Positions 48,330-57,512 of a stretch of DNA of 64,000 nucleotides are shown in pieces (within the stretch, counting starts at the first letter, position 1; every line of letters starts with the position of its first letter). Below the pieces are notes generated by a model. The model ran no database searches. It saw nothing but the letters and a program-made list of their open reading frames with translations, and was not told where the DNA came from. Location: the NCBI RefSeq assembly GCF_004143485.2, contig NZ_ML974134.1, positions 119,262 through 183,261 of the forward strand, in the 5' to 3' direction. Source of the stretch: Halorussus amylolyticus. Lineage in GTDB: Archaea; Halobacteriota; Halobacteria; Halobacteriales; Haladaptataceae. Position numbers and translations under genes: made by a program.

Positions 48330-49265
48330 TCAGCGGTGCCGGTCGAGCAGGTCGTAGCTGCGCTCCCACTCGTAATCGTCGTCGAAGTACCGCTCGGCCA
48401 GCGGTTCCTCGGGCATGTCGCCCGTGGCCTGCTTCTCCTGCTGGTAGGAGGGACGGTCGTCGTCCACGTAGAACCGACCCGTGAGGACTTCGCCCTCGTA
48501 GAGGGCGTCCTCGGCCTCGTACATCATCTCGGCCGCCTCACGGCGGTCGTGGATGTCGAAGTCGTAGTCGTCGCTGTCCTGAATGTCGATGTACGGGACG
48601 TACTGCTTCGCGTCCTTGTTCCACGTCGGACACTGCGTGAGGAAGTCGATGTGCGCGAAGCCGTCGTGCTCCATCGCCTCCGCGATGATTTCTTTCGCCT
48701 GGTTCGGGTTGACCGCCGCGGTTCGGGCGATGTACGACGCGCCCGAAGTCAGTCCGAGCGAGAGCGGCCGAATCGGACTCTTGGCGCTCCCGTGGGGCTG
48801 AGTCTTCGACTTGTGACCCTTCGGACTGGTCGGGGAGGTCTGGCCCTTCGTCAGCCCGAAAATCTCGTTGTCGAACACGATGTAGGTCATGTCGTGGTTC
48901 TCGCGGGCGGTGTGCATGAAGTGGTTCCCGCCGATGCCGTAGCCGTCGCCGTCACCGCCCGCCGCGATGACTTCGAGACCGGGGTTCGCGAGCTTCGCGG
49001 CGCGTGCCACCGGGAGCGACCGGCCGTGAATCGAGTGGAAGCCGTAGCTCCGGAAGTAGCTCGACAGCTTGCCCGAACAGCCGATACCCGTGACGAGGAG
49101 CGTCTCCTCGGGGGTGCGACCGACTTCCGGCATCGCCTGCTTCAGCGCCTTGAGGACGCCGAAGTCGCCACAGCCCGGACACCACGTCGCCTGGGGTTCG
49201 ATTTCGGGCGTGAACTCGTCGCGGTCGATTTCGCGGTCTTCGCCGATTGCGTTGAATGCACTCAT
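48330..49265 (-). CDS. 2-oxoacid:ferredoxin oxidoreductase, beta subunit (pyruvate or 2-oxoglutarate)
   Basis: A 311-residue TPP- and [4Fe-4S]-binding subunit. The N-terminal TWCPGCGDFGVLKAL gives the first two Cys ligands (C..C), with a third in GIGCSGKLSSYF. The TPP/Mg motif is AAGGDGDGYGIGGNHFMH. Length and the C-terminal extension after about 240 (YEAEDALYEGEVLTGRFY) fit the haloarchaeal Por/Kor beta subunits. With the alpha subunit upstream it decarboxylates a 2-oxoacid to acyl-CoA and reduces ferredoxin. I lean to pyruvate from subunit sizes, but cannot separate the two from sequence. Confidence 0.88.
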   Translation of the reverse strand: MSAFNAIGEDREIDRDEFTPEIEPQATWCPGCGDFGVLKALKQAMPEVGRTPEETLLVTGIGCSGKLSSYFRSYGFHSIHGRSLPVARAAKLANPGLEVIAAGGDGDGYGIGGNHFMHTARENHDMTYIVFDNEIFGLTKGQTSPTSPKGHKSKTQPHGSAKSPIRPLSLGLTSGASYIARTAAVNPNQAKEIIAEAMEHDGFAHIDFLTQCPTWNKDAKQYVPYIDIQDSDDYDFDIHDRREAAEMMYEAEDALYEGEVLTGRFYVDDDRPSYQQEKQATGDMPEEPLAERYFDDDYEWERSYDLLDRHR

Positions 49266-49267
49266 GA

Positions 49268-51166
49268 TTAATCACCCGTTGCGGATTCGATGCGGACGTT
49301 GTAGTCGCCCACGTCGGCCTCCTCGCCGAGCCGTACTTCGAAGCCGGAGACGACCTCCGCTGGCTCGAAGGGGTTGCCGTCGTACTTGAGCAGGCTGTAC
49401 AGTTTGTCGCCGAACCGGCCGAGTTGGCCCTGAATGTGTCGGCGGAACTGCGCGGTCGCGTTCATCTCCACGACCAGCGCCTCGTCCACGCTTTCGAGGA
49501 ACGCAGTCACGTCGTCCTTCGCGAACGGCATGATGTCGCTGACGTTCATCGCCTTGACCGAGTGGCCCTCGTCGTTGAGGCGGTCCACCGCTTCCTCGGC
49601 GACGCCCTTCGTCGAGCCGAAGCTCAGGATGCCGTACTCGGCGTCCTCGGGTCCGTAGACGGCCTGATGGTCGGCGTTCTCCGAAAGCTCGTCCGCGATG
49701 GAGTCGAGCTTCGCCATCCGACGCTCCATCTGGAGGACGCGGTTCGTCGGGTCCTCGCTGATGTGGCCGACCTCGTTGTGCTCGTTGCCCGACGCGAGGT
49801 AGTTACCGCCCTTCTGGCCGGGGAGCGAGCGCGGACTGACGCCGTTCGCACCGCTCTCGGCGTCGTACATGAACCGCTTGAATCGGCCCGCTTCCTGGGC
49901 CGCGTCTTCGAGGTCCTCCTCGGTGACGATGCTCCCGAGGTCGGGGTTCGGCTCCTCGTCGAAGACCGACTCGGGCACGGTCTGGTGGCCGCCCGAGAGC
50001 TTCTGGTCGTAGATGACGATGGCCGGAATCTGGTAGTCGTACGCGAGCTCGAACGCCTTGCGTGTCTGCTCGTAACACTCCGCGGGGTCGCCCGGCGCGA
50101 ACACCACGCGGTTCGAGTCGCCCTGCGAGGTGTACAGAACGTGTTCGAGGTCGCCCTGCTCGGGCTTGGTCGGCATCCCGGTCGAACCGCCAGCGCGCAT
50201 CGATTCGACGAGCACGATGGGCGTCTCGGTCATCTCCGCGAGACCGAGCGGTTCGGACATCAGCGCGAAGCCGCCGCCCGACGACCCGGACATCGCCTTC
50301 GCGCCCGCGTGGCTCGCACCGATTGCGAGCGACGCCGCCGCGATTTCGTCTTCGACCTGCTCGGAGATACCGCCGAACTCCCCGAGATTCTGGGTCATGA
50401 TGGTGTACACGTCGGTCCACGGCGTCATCGGATAGCCAGCGATGAACCGACAGCCCTCGTCGAGCGCGCCGTAGGCGATGCCGTGCGACCCGGAGACGAA
50501 CACCGGCTCCTCGTCGTGGTCACCCGTGGGCGCGCGCAGGTCGTGCGTGAACTCGTAGTCCTCTTTGACGCCGTCGTAGGCGTCGTGGAGGATGGTGAGG
50601 TTGGCCTCCAGCACGTCGCCGCTCATCGCGTCCTCCATCAGTTCCTCGATGGGGTCGAGGTCGAGGTCGAGCAGCGCGGCGGTCGCGCCCACGCCCGCGG
50701 TGTTCCGCATGACTTCGCGGCCGTGTTCCTTGGCGAGACCTCGAAGGTCGAGGTCGTAGACGTGCCAGTCGTTCTCCTCGACGCGCTCGTCGAAGTTCTC
50801 GACTTCGTCAGTGTCGAGCAGTCCGGAGTCGTAAACGATGATTCCGCCTTCGCGGAGTTCGTCCAAGTTCTCCGAGAGCGGCTTTATCTCCTCGTTGCCG
50901 TAGTACGCCTGCTCCTGTGGGTTCCGGGCGAAACTATCGCCCAGCGCGAGCAGGAAGTTGTACCCGTCGCCCCGCGACTTCACTTCCTCGTCGCTCGCCC
51001 GAATCTCTACGTACGTGTGGCCGCCGCGGATGCGCGACGGATAGTGACGATGCGTGAAGACGTTCAGGCCCGACCGCATCAGGGCCTTCGCGAAGTTCTG
51101 GCTCGTGGAGTCGATTCCGTCGCCGGAACCGCCCGCGACTCGCCAGATGAGTTCGTCATTGGTCAT
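49268..51166 (-). CDS. 2-oxoacid:ferredoxin oxidoreductase, alpha subunit (gamma-alpha fusion)
   Basis: A 632-residue fused subunit. Residues about 1-190 are the gamma domain (WRVAGGSGDGIDSTSQNFAK and SRIRGGHTYVEIR). The alpha pyrimidine-binding domain begins near 215 (FVSGSHGIAYGALDEGCRFI) and includes AGASHAGAKAMSGSSGGGFA-type sequence (IGASHAGAKAMSGSSGGGFA) and SMRAGGSTGMPTKPEQGDL. A transketolase C-like domain ends the protein. It precedes the beta subunit by two bases, so they are one transcript. It starts 246 bases from the divergent PKD gene. Confidence 0.9.
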   Translation of the reverse strand: MTNDELIWRVAGGSGDGIDSTSQNFAKALMRSGLNVFTHRHYPSRIRGGHTYVEIRASDEEVKSRGDGYNFLLALGDSFARNPQEQAYYGNEEIKPLSENLDELREGGIIVYDSGLLDTDEVENFDERVEENDWHVYDLDLRGLAKEHGREVMRNTAGVGATAALLDLDLDPIEELMEDAMSGDVLEANLTILHDAYDGVKEDYEFTHDLRAPTGDHDEEPVFVSGSHGIAYGALDEGCRFIAGYPMTPWTDVYTIMTQNLGEFGGISEQVEDEIAAASLAIGASHAGAKAMSGSSGGGFALMSEPLGLAEMTETPIVLVESMRAGGSTGMPTKPEQGDLEHVLYTSQGDSNRVVFAPGDPAECYEQTRKAFELAYDYQIPAIVIYDQKLSGGHQTVPESVFDEEPNPDLGSIVTEEDLEDAAQEAGRFKRFMYDAESGANGVSPRSLPGQKGGNYLASGNEHNEVGHISEDPTNRVLQMERRMAKLDSIADELSENADHQAVYGPEDAEYGILSFGSTKGVAEEAVDRLNDEGHSVKAMNVSDIMPFAKDDVTAFLESVDEALVVEMNATAQFRRHIQGQLGRFGDKLYSLLKYDGNPFEPAEVVSGFEVRLGEEADVGDYNVRIESATGD

Positions 51167-51375
51167 ATTGGTAGCTCACGGCCGTTAGGCCTAGTGTTTG
51201 AAGAATCGGGATGCACGCAGTAAAGCCTTTGCTATAGATTAGCAAGGAATTTTCGTGAGGGTTGGGCGATACTGGTAGATTTTCTACGTTTCTGAGCTAT
51301 CGTCGGACTGTGAACGAAAGTGTGGGTCGAACTCTCGATTCCACCCCTATATTTTCCGCAAATTTAATCACGTAA

Positions 51376-51384
51376 TTTTTTAAG
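51376..51384 (+). promoter_or_regulatory. TATA box for PKD protein gene
   Basis: attttttaa lies about 30 bases upstream of the ATG at 51412, in an A/T-rich block (51345-51384) between the divergent oxidoreductase and PKD genes. Confidence 0.5.
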
Positions 51385-51411
51385 TGAACGGGAGTCAAAC
51401 CCGGCCCAAGA

Positions 51412-54400
51412 ATGAGGACGCCGAGTTTCGCCGTTGTCACGGTCGTTGCCGCCGTCGCCGTGTTGCTTCTCACCGGTGCGACCGCCGGAGTCACCACCCC
51501 CGAGAACGAACCTCCGCTTCCCGATGCCGGACTCGACCAAGAGGTGACCCGGGGAGCGACCGTCCTGCTCGACGGAACCGAGTCCTACGACCCGGACGGG
51601 GACATCCAGACGCACGAGTGGACGATTCGAACCCCGGACGGCACGACGACGACACCGAACTGTGCGTCGTGCGCCGAAACGTCTTTCGACCCCGACGAGA
51701 CCGGCCGCTATCGGGTCACGCTCACCGTCACCGACGACGAGGGGGCGACTCGCTCGGACACGCTCTACGTGGACGTCTCGCCCGGTGCAGACCCCGAGGT
51801 CTCGGTATCGGGAGAACAGGACTCGACTGCGGGGAGCGAAGAGACGTACACTGCCTCCTTCGAGACCGGAGCCGCGGCGCTCGACTACGTCGTTTGGACC
51901 GTCGATGGAACGGAAATCGCGAACCGCTCGCTCTCGGCCGACCAGTCATCCGACACCGTGACCAAGCGCTTCCCGACCTCGGGGTCGCGAACGATTACCG
52001 CCACCGTCTACGATGCGGACGGTCAATCGAGTACGGATTCTCTGCAAGCCACCGTTCGAAGCGACTCCGACCCGCCCGCCCAATCGCCGGACGACTCGTC
52101 TAAGACTGGTCCCGACACCGCAATTGCTGACCGAGTCTCCCCGACCGTAATCGGCGACGAGGTCGTGACGGGGTCCGAACCGCTCCGCGGCCACTACGAA
52201 CTCCAGACGGATGCGTCCGAAAACCGCATCGAGTCCGTCGAGTGGCGGACGACGGCCGACCGGGTCGGAACGGGTCGGTCGTTGACGCGGACGTGGACTC
52301 CCGGCGACCACGAGATTTACGCGCTCGTCACGTATCGCGACGGCTCGGAGAACGTCGCCACGTTCGCCGACGACTCGACCGACGTTGTCGCCGACCCGCG
52401 ACCCGAAGTGTCGGTCGATTCGCTCGACCGGTTCGGAGCGATTTCGGGTGAGGCCCTCGGCCTCGACGAGTACGGAAATCTCGAGACGGTACGCGTCGAA
52501 GTCGGTGGTGACGTCGTCGCGACTACGCAACCGACGCGACCGGGGCAACGTGGGAACACCGACCGACAGATACTACGGTTCTCTCAGTCGGAATTTACCC
52601 CGGGCGAGCGCCATCGAGTGACGGTCGTCGCTACCGACGAACGAGGGCAGGTCTCGGAGACCAGTACCGAGATCGTGCCAGTGAAAGAACCCGAGATCGT
52701 TCGGTCGGAGTTCGTCAACGGGCCGGTGGACTCGTACCACGAGCGTATCGACCCGAGTCGCTATACAGCGCGTCACGTGCTGGAGATTGATTTGAATGGT
52801 GTCGATCCGGAAAATTTGACAATAAATCATTACTCTAGGAAGTCTGTTGAGCGAGTGAATCACAAATCTTCTCGTCAATCAAACTATATTGAAGAAAATG
52901 ACACAATCTTCGTAAAGACGCTTTGGAAAGCAGACTATCCTGGGAATTATGACATAGATGCAGAATATATTGTGGAAAATAAACAAGAATCATGGTGGAA
53001 GGAGGATACTTCTTATTTTGAGGTCACTCCAAGCAAACCCGAACTCCGTCTCGATGTCGTCAATGATGGAACGAAAGATTACATCACACGAGAACACGGC
53101 ATCGTCGTAGATGCGAGCGACTCCTTCGACCCTGACAAAACCGAGCTAAAATACATCTGGCAGTACGGTGCGAAGCCGACGAAACCCGACAACACGACCG
53201 CGAAGTTTAGTGCCTACGAAAGAGCCGCGAGCATCGTGGAGGACGAGCACGACCTTCGAACGAAGCGTGATTTCGACTTCCTCGAATACTTTGTTCCTGA
53301 AATCGAGGAGACGGAGGTCCTAGACGAGACGCCGTACTACGCTGACGAAACTGTTCGCGTTCGTGTGAAGACGGAAGCGTACGGCCTCTCGAAACGAACC
53401 TACTACGAGGATTTCGAGCTCGGACTCTCCGTTGGTCATCCGGATGCGAAAGTTATCGAATGGAAAGCAGTCGAAGCAACGGACAGCAGCCACTCGGACG
53501 CGACCGAAGACGCGTATCGATACGTGGGACTCCTCGAGATTCCTGCCTCGGCGTTATCTGGAGGTTCTTCGCCACCAACAATAGCAGTTTACAACGAAGA
53601 GAACACGCAAAAAGAGCACGAAGTGGAACTCCCAACTGAGAGCGTGTGGGAGAAGGACGGTCAGTATTGGACGAACCTCACCGTGAGCGACATGACGTAC
53701 GTCGTCGAAGAACCGGAATTCGACGAAGTAACCGTCGATTCCACGGACGAGCGTAATCGGTATCAACGTCGTGGATATTCGGTCGAAGAGAAGGAACAGG
53801 AGACGGAATATGCGCTTCAAGAGCGCGTCAAGGTCCAAGACGCCGAATACGAGACTGAAACGAAAACGTTCGACTCGCGACGAATGCGAGATGCGCTTCT
53901 CGCATCTCAAGACGAGTGGTATCCCGGTGGAACGTCCGAAGAGGAGATCACGCGGACGGAAGTTGATACCGAGTGGCGAGACAGCGTCAAACCAAAGTGG
54001 CGGGATTCGAACCGATGGAACGGCGAATTTACGGGGCAGACGCGCCAAAAGAAGGTGAGGCCTGCAGAGTATCAGATCGAAAAACAGTACGAATACGATA
54101 AAGAGGTCGAGAAAACGGGGACAAAAACGGTCACGAGGACGAGGACGGTGTCGGTTCGCCGCACCGGAACGCGAACAGTGACGCGGTGTCTCGACTTCGG
54201 GTGTTACGAAACGACAGAGACGTACACGTACTACGACACCGAGACTCGTACGTACACCACAACGCGGTCGTACACGTACACGGTCACGAGGACAAAGACG
54301 TACTGGGCACCTTCGAAGACGGACTCAGACCATCGGGCGACTGGTGAGACTCGACGCGTCAAACTGAGGGATGCGGTCTACGAGACCCAGTACGAAATCG

Positions 54401-54843
54401 AGGAAAAGAGTCGGTACACCGACACCAAAACGGTCTACGAAGCCCAGCGGGACGTGCTTACGCAACCTGCAGAGTACGATTGGAGACCCGTAGAAACAAC
54501 TGGAGATAGACAACACGCATACAAAAAGGCCCAACGAGACGAGGATTTACGGATCGGCCAAACGAACACCGATACCTCTTGGGACCTTCGGAAGCAGACC
54601 GGTAGTACTCGCCACGAGCAGGCGACTTACACCAACGAGAGTCAGGTGGTCGAAACTTCGGCTGTCGTAGAGGGTGACGTTGTTCAGCGGTACGTCCGCA
54701 AGGACTCTGGGGAGGAACGAACAAAGCGGGTTTCCGAACAGACTGAAGAATTCACATTCGATGATGTGAAAGATCGTTGGGATATACTCGACAGACTTCG
54801 CCAGCCCAATATAAATTCAAGAAACCAGAAGTTAAATAGATAA
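51412..54843 (+). CDS. Secreted PKD-domain protein with Thr/Tyr/Arg-rich C-terminal half
   Basis: A 1143-residue precursor with a Sec-type signal (RTPSFAVVTVVAAVAVLLL). Residues about 35-125 form a PKD domain (DGTESYDPDGDIQTHEWTIR, RYRVTLTVTDDEGATRS), with further Ig/PKD-like domains to about 430. From about 455 the sequence changes: acidic/aromatic and low-GC at first, then around 780-1100 a long region of alternating charged and Thr/Tyr residues (KTGTKTVTRTRTVSV-like, TYTYYDTETRTYTTTRSYTY, VYETQYEIEEKSRYTDT). I recognise this C-terminal pattern from other haloarchaeal PKD proteins of unknown function. Two Cys flank LDFG (RCLDFGCYET). Probably an extended beta-rich surface protein; no C-terminal anchor, so the next gene may hold it. 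Confidence 0.8.
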   Translation: MRTPSFAVVTVVAAVAVLLLTGATAGVTTPENEPPLPDAGLDQEVTRGATVLLDGTESYDPDGDIQTHEWTIRTPDGTTTTPNCASCAETSFDPDETGRYRVTLTVTDDEGATRSDTLYVDVSPGADPEVSVSGEQDSTAGSEETYTASFETGAAALDYVVWTVDGTEIANRSLSADQSSDTVTKRFPTSGSRTITATVYDADGQSSTDSLQATVRSDSDPPAQSPDDSSKTGPDTAIADRVSPTVIGDEVVTGSEPLRGHYELQTDASENRIESVEWRTTADRVGTGRSLTRTWTPGDHEIYALVTYRDGSENVATFADDSTDVVADPRPEVSVDSLDRFGAISGEALGLDEYGNLETVRVEVGGDVVATTQPTRPGQRGNTDRQILRFSQSEFTPGERHRVTVVATDERGQVSETSTEIVPVKEPEIVRSEFVNGPVDSYHERIDPSRYTARHVLEIDLNGVDPENLTINHYSRKSVERVNHKSSRQSNYIEENDTIFVKTLWKADYPGNYDIDAEYIVENKQESWWKEDTSYFEVTPSKPELRLDVVNDGTKDYITREHGIVVDASDSFDPDKTELKYIWQYGAKPTKPDNTTAKFSAYERAASIVEDEHDLRTKRDFDFLEYFVPEIEETEVLDETPYYADETVRVRVKTEAYGLSKRTYYEDFELGLSVGHPDAKVIEWKAVEATDSSHSDATEDAYRYVGLLEIPASALSGGSSPPTIAVYNEENTQKEHEVELPTESVWEKDGQYWTNLTVSDMTYVVEEPEFDEVTVDSTDERNRYQRRGYSVEEKEQETEYALQERVKVQDAEYETETKTFDSRRMRDALLASQDEWYPGGTSEEEITRTEVDTEWRDSVKPKWRDSNRWNGEFTGQTRQKKVRPAEYQIEKQYEYDKEVEKTGTKTVTRTRTVSVRRTGTRTVTRCLDFGCYETTETYTYYDTETRTYTTTRSYTYTVTRTKTYWAPSKTDSDHRATGETRRVKLRDAVYETQYEIEEKSRYTDTKTVYEAQRDVLTQPAEYDWRPVETTGDRQHAYKKAQRDEDLRIGQTNTDTSWDLRKQTGSTRHEQATYTNESQVVETSAVVEGDVVQRYVRKDSGEERTKRVSEQTEEFTFDDVKDRWDILDRLRQPNINSRNQKLNR

Positions 54844-54880
54844 GATTAAATAAAAAGATAAAATTTATTGTGGTGCACAC

Positions 54881-55813
54881 ATGGATGTGATAAAATGTTG
54901 CTTTGTACTGATAGCTTTATTTCTCTTGTGTGGATTCTCAACGTCAGTTGTTAGTGAAGTCGGTATGACCCAAGAAACAAATCTCTCCAGAACAGTCGCA
55001 GATTCAACGGGGATGTTGTACGAGGTTGATTTCAACCCAAACAATTCTACATTGAGTATAGGTATTACTAACCCTACATCACGAGATGGAGACCATACAG
55101 CATACACCGTAACAGTGGATGAACAACGCGTCCACAGCGCCGATTACAGACTCGACCAGAACGAAAGCCGAACCAACGAAGTGAATATCACGCCGGGACT
55201 CAACGCCAATCAAGACAATCACACCGTCACGTTCTCGACGTACGGCAATGCCACGCAGTTCAATTTCACGCGTGAAATTAACTCCAGTGATTCCGGTCCC
55301 GTGCCAACACCCCACATCACAGACGTAGAGGTGACGAGCGGCACCGTCAAAGGAGAATCCTCTGCGGTGGCGAACGTCACCATCGCTAACCCCTCGAAGC
55401 AACTCTACAGCACCAAGCTCATGGTCCACACCGTCAGAACCGATGGGAGCCTCTATCCCGCGTCAGTTCGCCCCGGCGACTCGCGCACTATCACGGTCGA
55501 ACTGCTCGACGAGGATGGAACCGAAATCGCTGGCGAAGCACGCCTTTACACGGGCAACATGTCCACGCAAGAAGGTGCAATCGACCAGGTAGAGTTCGCC
55601 GGACAGGCCGGAAGCGACACATCGACGTGGAACACGTCGTACGAGCCAGTCCGGCCGACGTGGATGGACGACAATTACGAGTACGAAAACGCCAGCTACG
55701 AACCACCCTTGGACGAAAAGCTGAGTCGTGGGTACGACTTTGCTGGCGTTCCGTTGATCTACTTCCCGGTCGCGCTCCTCGTCGGAGGCATCGCACTGCG
55801 AAAACTTCGGTAG
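54881..55813 (+). CDS. Exported protein with C-terminal membrane anchor, partner of the PKD protein
   Basis: A 310-residue protein. A hydrophobic N-terminus with two Cys (DVIKCCFVLIALFLLCGF) acts as a signal, two beta-sandwich-like domains follow (about 40-130 and 140-230), and one TM helix with a basic end closes it (LIYFPVALLVGGIALRKLR). Several N-x-S/T sequons suggest glycosylation. It begins 37 bases after the PKD gene in A/T-rich DNA, so the two are probably one operon. The first third has the same low GC as the end of the PKD gene. No family is recognised; a cell-surface anchor or receptor for the PKD protein is inference. Confidence 0.7.
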   Translation: MDVIKCCFVLIALFLLCGFSTSVVSEVGMTQETNLSRTVADSTGMLYEVDFNPNNSTLSIGITNPTSRDGDHTAYTVTVDEQRVHSADYRLDQNESRTNEVNITPGLNANQDNHTVTFSTYGNATQFNFTREINSSDSGPVPTPHITDVEVTSGTVKGESSAVANVTIANPSKQLYSTKLMVHTVRTDGSLYPASVRPGDSRTITVELLDEDGTEIAGEARLYTGNMSTQEGAIDQVEFAGQAGSDTSTWNTSYEPVRPTWMDDNYEYENASYEPPLDEKLSRGYDFAGVPLIYFPVALLVGGIALRKLR

Positions 55814-55816
55814 GAC

Positions 55817-56029
55817 TTACGACTCTTTCGTCCGCAGAATCTCGCGCATATTCAGGTAGATGTCCTTCGGCGAAGTCTCCTCGTCGGGGTCGTAGAGGTC
55901 GCTGACGCGATAGAGCATCGCGGAGACTTGCTCGCTCTCGGAGGAGTCGCCGCGAACGTCCTCGGCGATTTCTCGGAGCGTCTCGACGCGCTCCGGGTCC
56001 GGTGTGTGCGTTTCGTGGTCCTGAGTCAT
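55817..56029 (-). CDS. 70-residue acidic hypothetical protein
   Basis: A small soluble protein, mostly helical. VETLREIAEDVRGDSSESEQ and VSAMLYRVSDLYDPDE form two helices and SPKDIYLNMREILRTKES a third. No Cys and no TM. It follows the Mrp ATPase on the same strand with only three bases between, so the two are almost certainly co-transcribed. That context suggests, but does not show, a link to Fe-S cluster work. It is convergent with the exported protein at 55813. Confidence 0.75.
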   Translation of the reverse strand: MTQDHETHTPDPERVETLREIAEDVRGDSSESEQVSAMLYRVSDLYDPDEETSPKDIYLNMREILRTKES

Positions 56030-56032
56030 GGG

Positions 56033-57067
56033 CTACTGTTGGGTCCTGCGTTTGATAATCCCGACGTTGTTGGCGACGTTCTCCGTGAGGACACGGAAGG
56101 CGTCGCCCGTCTCGCTGTCCTCGTCGAGGACAATTGGCTTGCCTTCGTCGCCGCCGGTTCGGACCGACGGGTCGATGGGAATCGACCCGAGGAACGGCAT
56201 GTCGTTGTCCTCGGCGAACTTCGCGCCGCCGCCGCGCCCGAAGATGTCGTGTTCGTTCCCGCAGTCCGGGCACCGAAACGTGGACATATTTTCGGCGATG
56301 CCGAGGACGTTGGTGTCGTGGCGACCGAACATCCGGAGTCCCTTCCGAGCGTCGTCGATGGCGACCGCTTGAGGTGTCGTGACGACGACCGCACCCGTGA
56401 CCGGGACGCTCTGGAGCAGGGTGAGCTGGGCGTCGCCGGTTCCCGGCGGAAGGTCCACGACCATGTAATCGAGGTGCCCCCACTCGACGTCCTCCCAAAG
56501 TTGGGTGAGGACCTTGTGGACCATCGGGCCCCGCCAGATGACGGGGTCGTCCTCGCCGACGAGGAACGCCATGCTCATCAGTTTCACGCCGAACTTCTCG
56601 GGTGGAATCATGGTGTCGTCCTCGGTTGCTCTGGGCACTTCGTCGGCGTCCACCATCCGGGGGACGTTCGGACCGTACACGTCGGCGTCGAACAGGCCGA
56701 CGCGCGCGCCGAGTTGTGAGAGGCCCGCCGCGATGTTGACCGCGACGGTGGATTTGCCGACACCGCCCTTTCCGGAGGCGACCGCGATGATGTTCTCGAC
56801 GTTCGGCAGGATTTGTTCGTCAGCCGAGAGGTCGTCGTCCACGTTCGCGGTGAGGTTCGCCTCCAGTCCCTCGTCGGCGAGGACCGCTCGGACGCGGTTC
56901 GCGATTTGGGTTTCGTGCGGGGAGTACGGCGCACCGAGCGCGAGTGAGATGTCGGCGGTGTCGCCCTCGACCGACACGTCGTTGACGAGGTTCAACGAGA
57001 CGATGTCGTCACCGAGGTCGGGGTCCTCGACCCGTCGGAGCAGGTCGCGTACGGCGGATTCGTCCAT
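56033..57067 (-). CDS. Mrp/NBP35 family Fe-S cluster carrier ATPase
   Basis: A 344-residue P-loop ATPase. Residues about 1-70 are a MIP18/DUF59 domain (VRDLLRRVEDPDLGDDIVSL). The deviant Walker A is GKGGVGKST (99-107), followed by VGLFDADVYGPNVPRM and the switch region DYMVVDLPPGTGDAQLTL. The C-terminal CPDC pair (C266, C269) is the bridging cluster site of ApbC/NBP35 scaffolds, which carry [4Fe-4S] clusters to target proteins. The 70-residue gene follows at once. Confidence 0.94.
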   Translation of the reverse strand: MDESAVRDLLRRVEDPDLGDDIVSLNLVNDVSVEGDTADISLALGAPYSPHETQIANRVRAVLADEGLEANLTANVDDDLSADEQILPNVENIIAVASGKGGVGKSTVAVNIAAGLSQLGARVGLFDADVYGPNVPRMVDADEVPRATEDDTMIPPEKFGVKLMSMAFLVGEDDPVIWRGPMVHKVLTQLWEDVEWGHLDYMVVDLPPGTGDAQLTLLQSVPVTGAVVVTTPQAVAIDDARKGLRMFGRHDTNVLGIAENMSTFRCPDCGNEHDIFGRGGGAKFAEDNDMPFLGSIPIDPSVRTGGDEGKPIVLDEDSETGDAFRVLTENVANNVGIIKRRTQQ

Positions 57068-57167
57068 GCGGGCGAGTACGGGCCGACCGAGCGATAAGGC
57101 TTGTGGACGACGAACTGGATTCGGTTACTTCGAGCGTTTCGGGGCGGCGAGCGGCGTCACGCACCCA

Positions 57168-57177
57168 TTACTTAACC
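57168..57177 (+). promoter_or_regulatory. TATA box for TRAM protein
   Basis: ttacttaacc is centred about 29 bases upstream of the ATG at 57201, a leaderless arrangement that fixes the short start. Confidence 0.5.
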
Positions 57178-57200
57178 TCGAAGAACACGTGTTCAAGGGC

Positions 57201-57407
57201 ATGCCCGACCGCGAATCGGCCCCGGTCGAAGTCGGCGAACACTACTCGGTCGAAATCGAAGACCTCGGGAGCGAGGGCGACGGCGTCGCCCGAATCGGCT
57301 CGTTCGTCGTGTTCGTTCCCGACGCGGACATCGGTGACCGCGTGGACATTCGAATCGAGCGCGTCGGCGGGAATCACGCGACTGCCACCGTGGTCGAAGG
57401 GGATTGA
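57201..57407 (+). CDS. Small TRAM-domain protein
   Basis: A 68-residue stand-alone TRAM (OB-fold RNA-binding) domain: YSVEIEDLGSEGDGVARIGS, FVVFVPDADIGDRVDIRIER, then NHATATVV. Single-TRAM proteins are common in archaea and bind structured RNA, in some methanogens acting like cold-shock RNA chaperones. The TATA box at 57168 supports the ATG at 57201 against a long upstream frame that is antisense shadow of mrp. Monocistronic, 105 bases before moaA. Confidence 0.9.
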   Translation: MPDRESAPVEVGEHYSVEIEDLGSEGDGVARIGSFVVFVPDADIGDRVDIRIERVGGNHATATVVEGD

Positions 57408-57478
57408 AATTGTGAGTCGCCTCACGACCTGTGGCGGCGTAACTAAATTCGGTTACGAAACCCCGTTCTTCCCCCGCG

Positions 57479-57488
57479 ATTTTAAGGG
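57479..57488 (+). promoter_or_regulatory. TATA box for moaA
   Basis: attttaaggg lies about 30 bases upstream of the ATG at 57513, giving a leaderless or near-leaderless mRNA. Confidence 0.5.
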
Positions 57489-57512
57489 TTCGCACGCGAA
57501 AGCTTCAACGTA

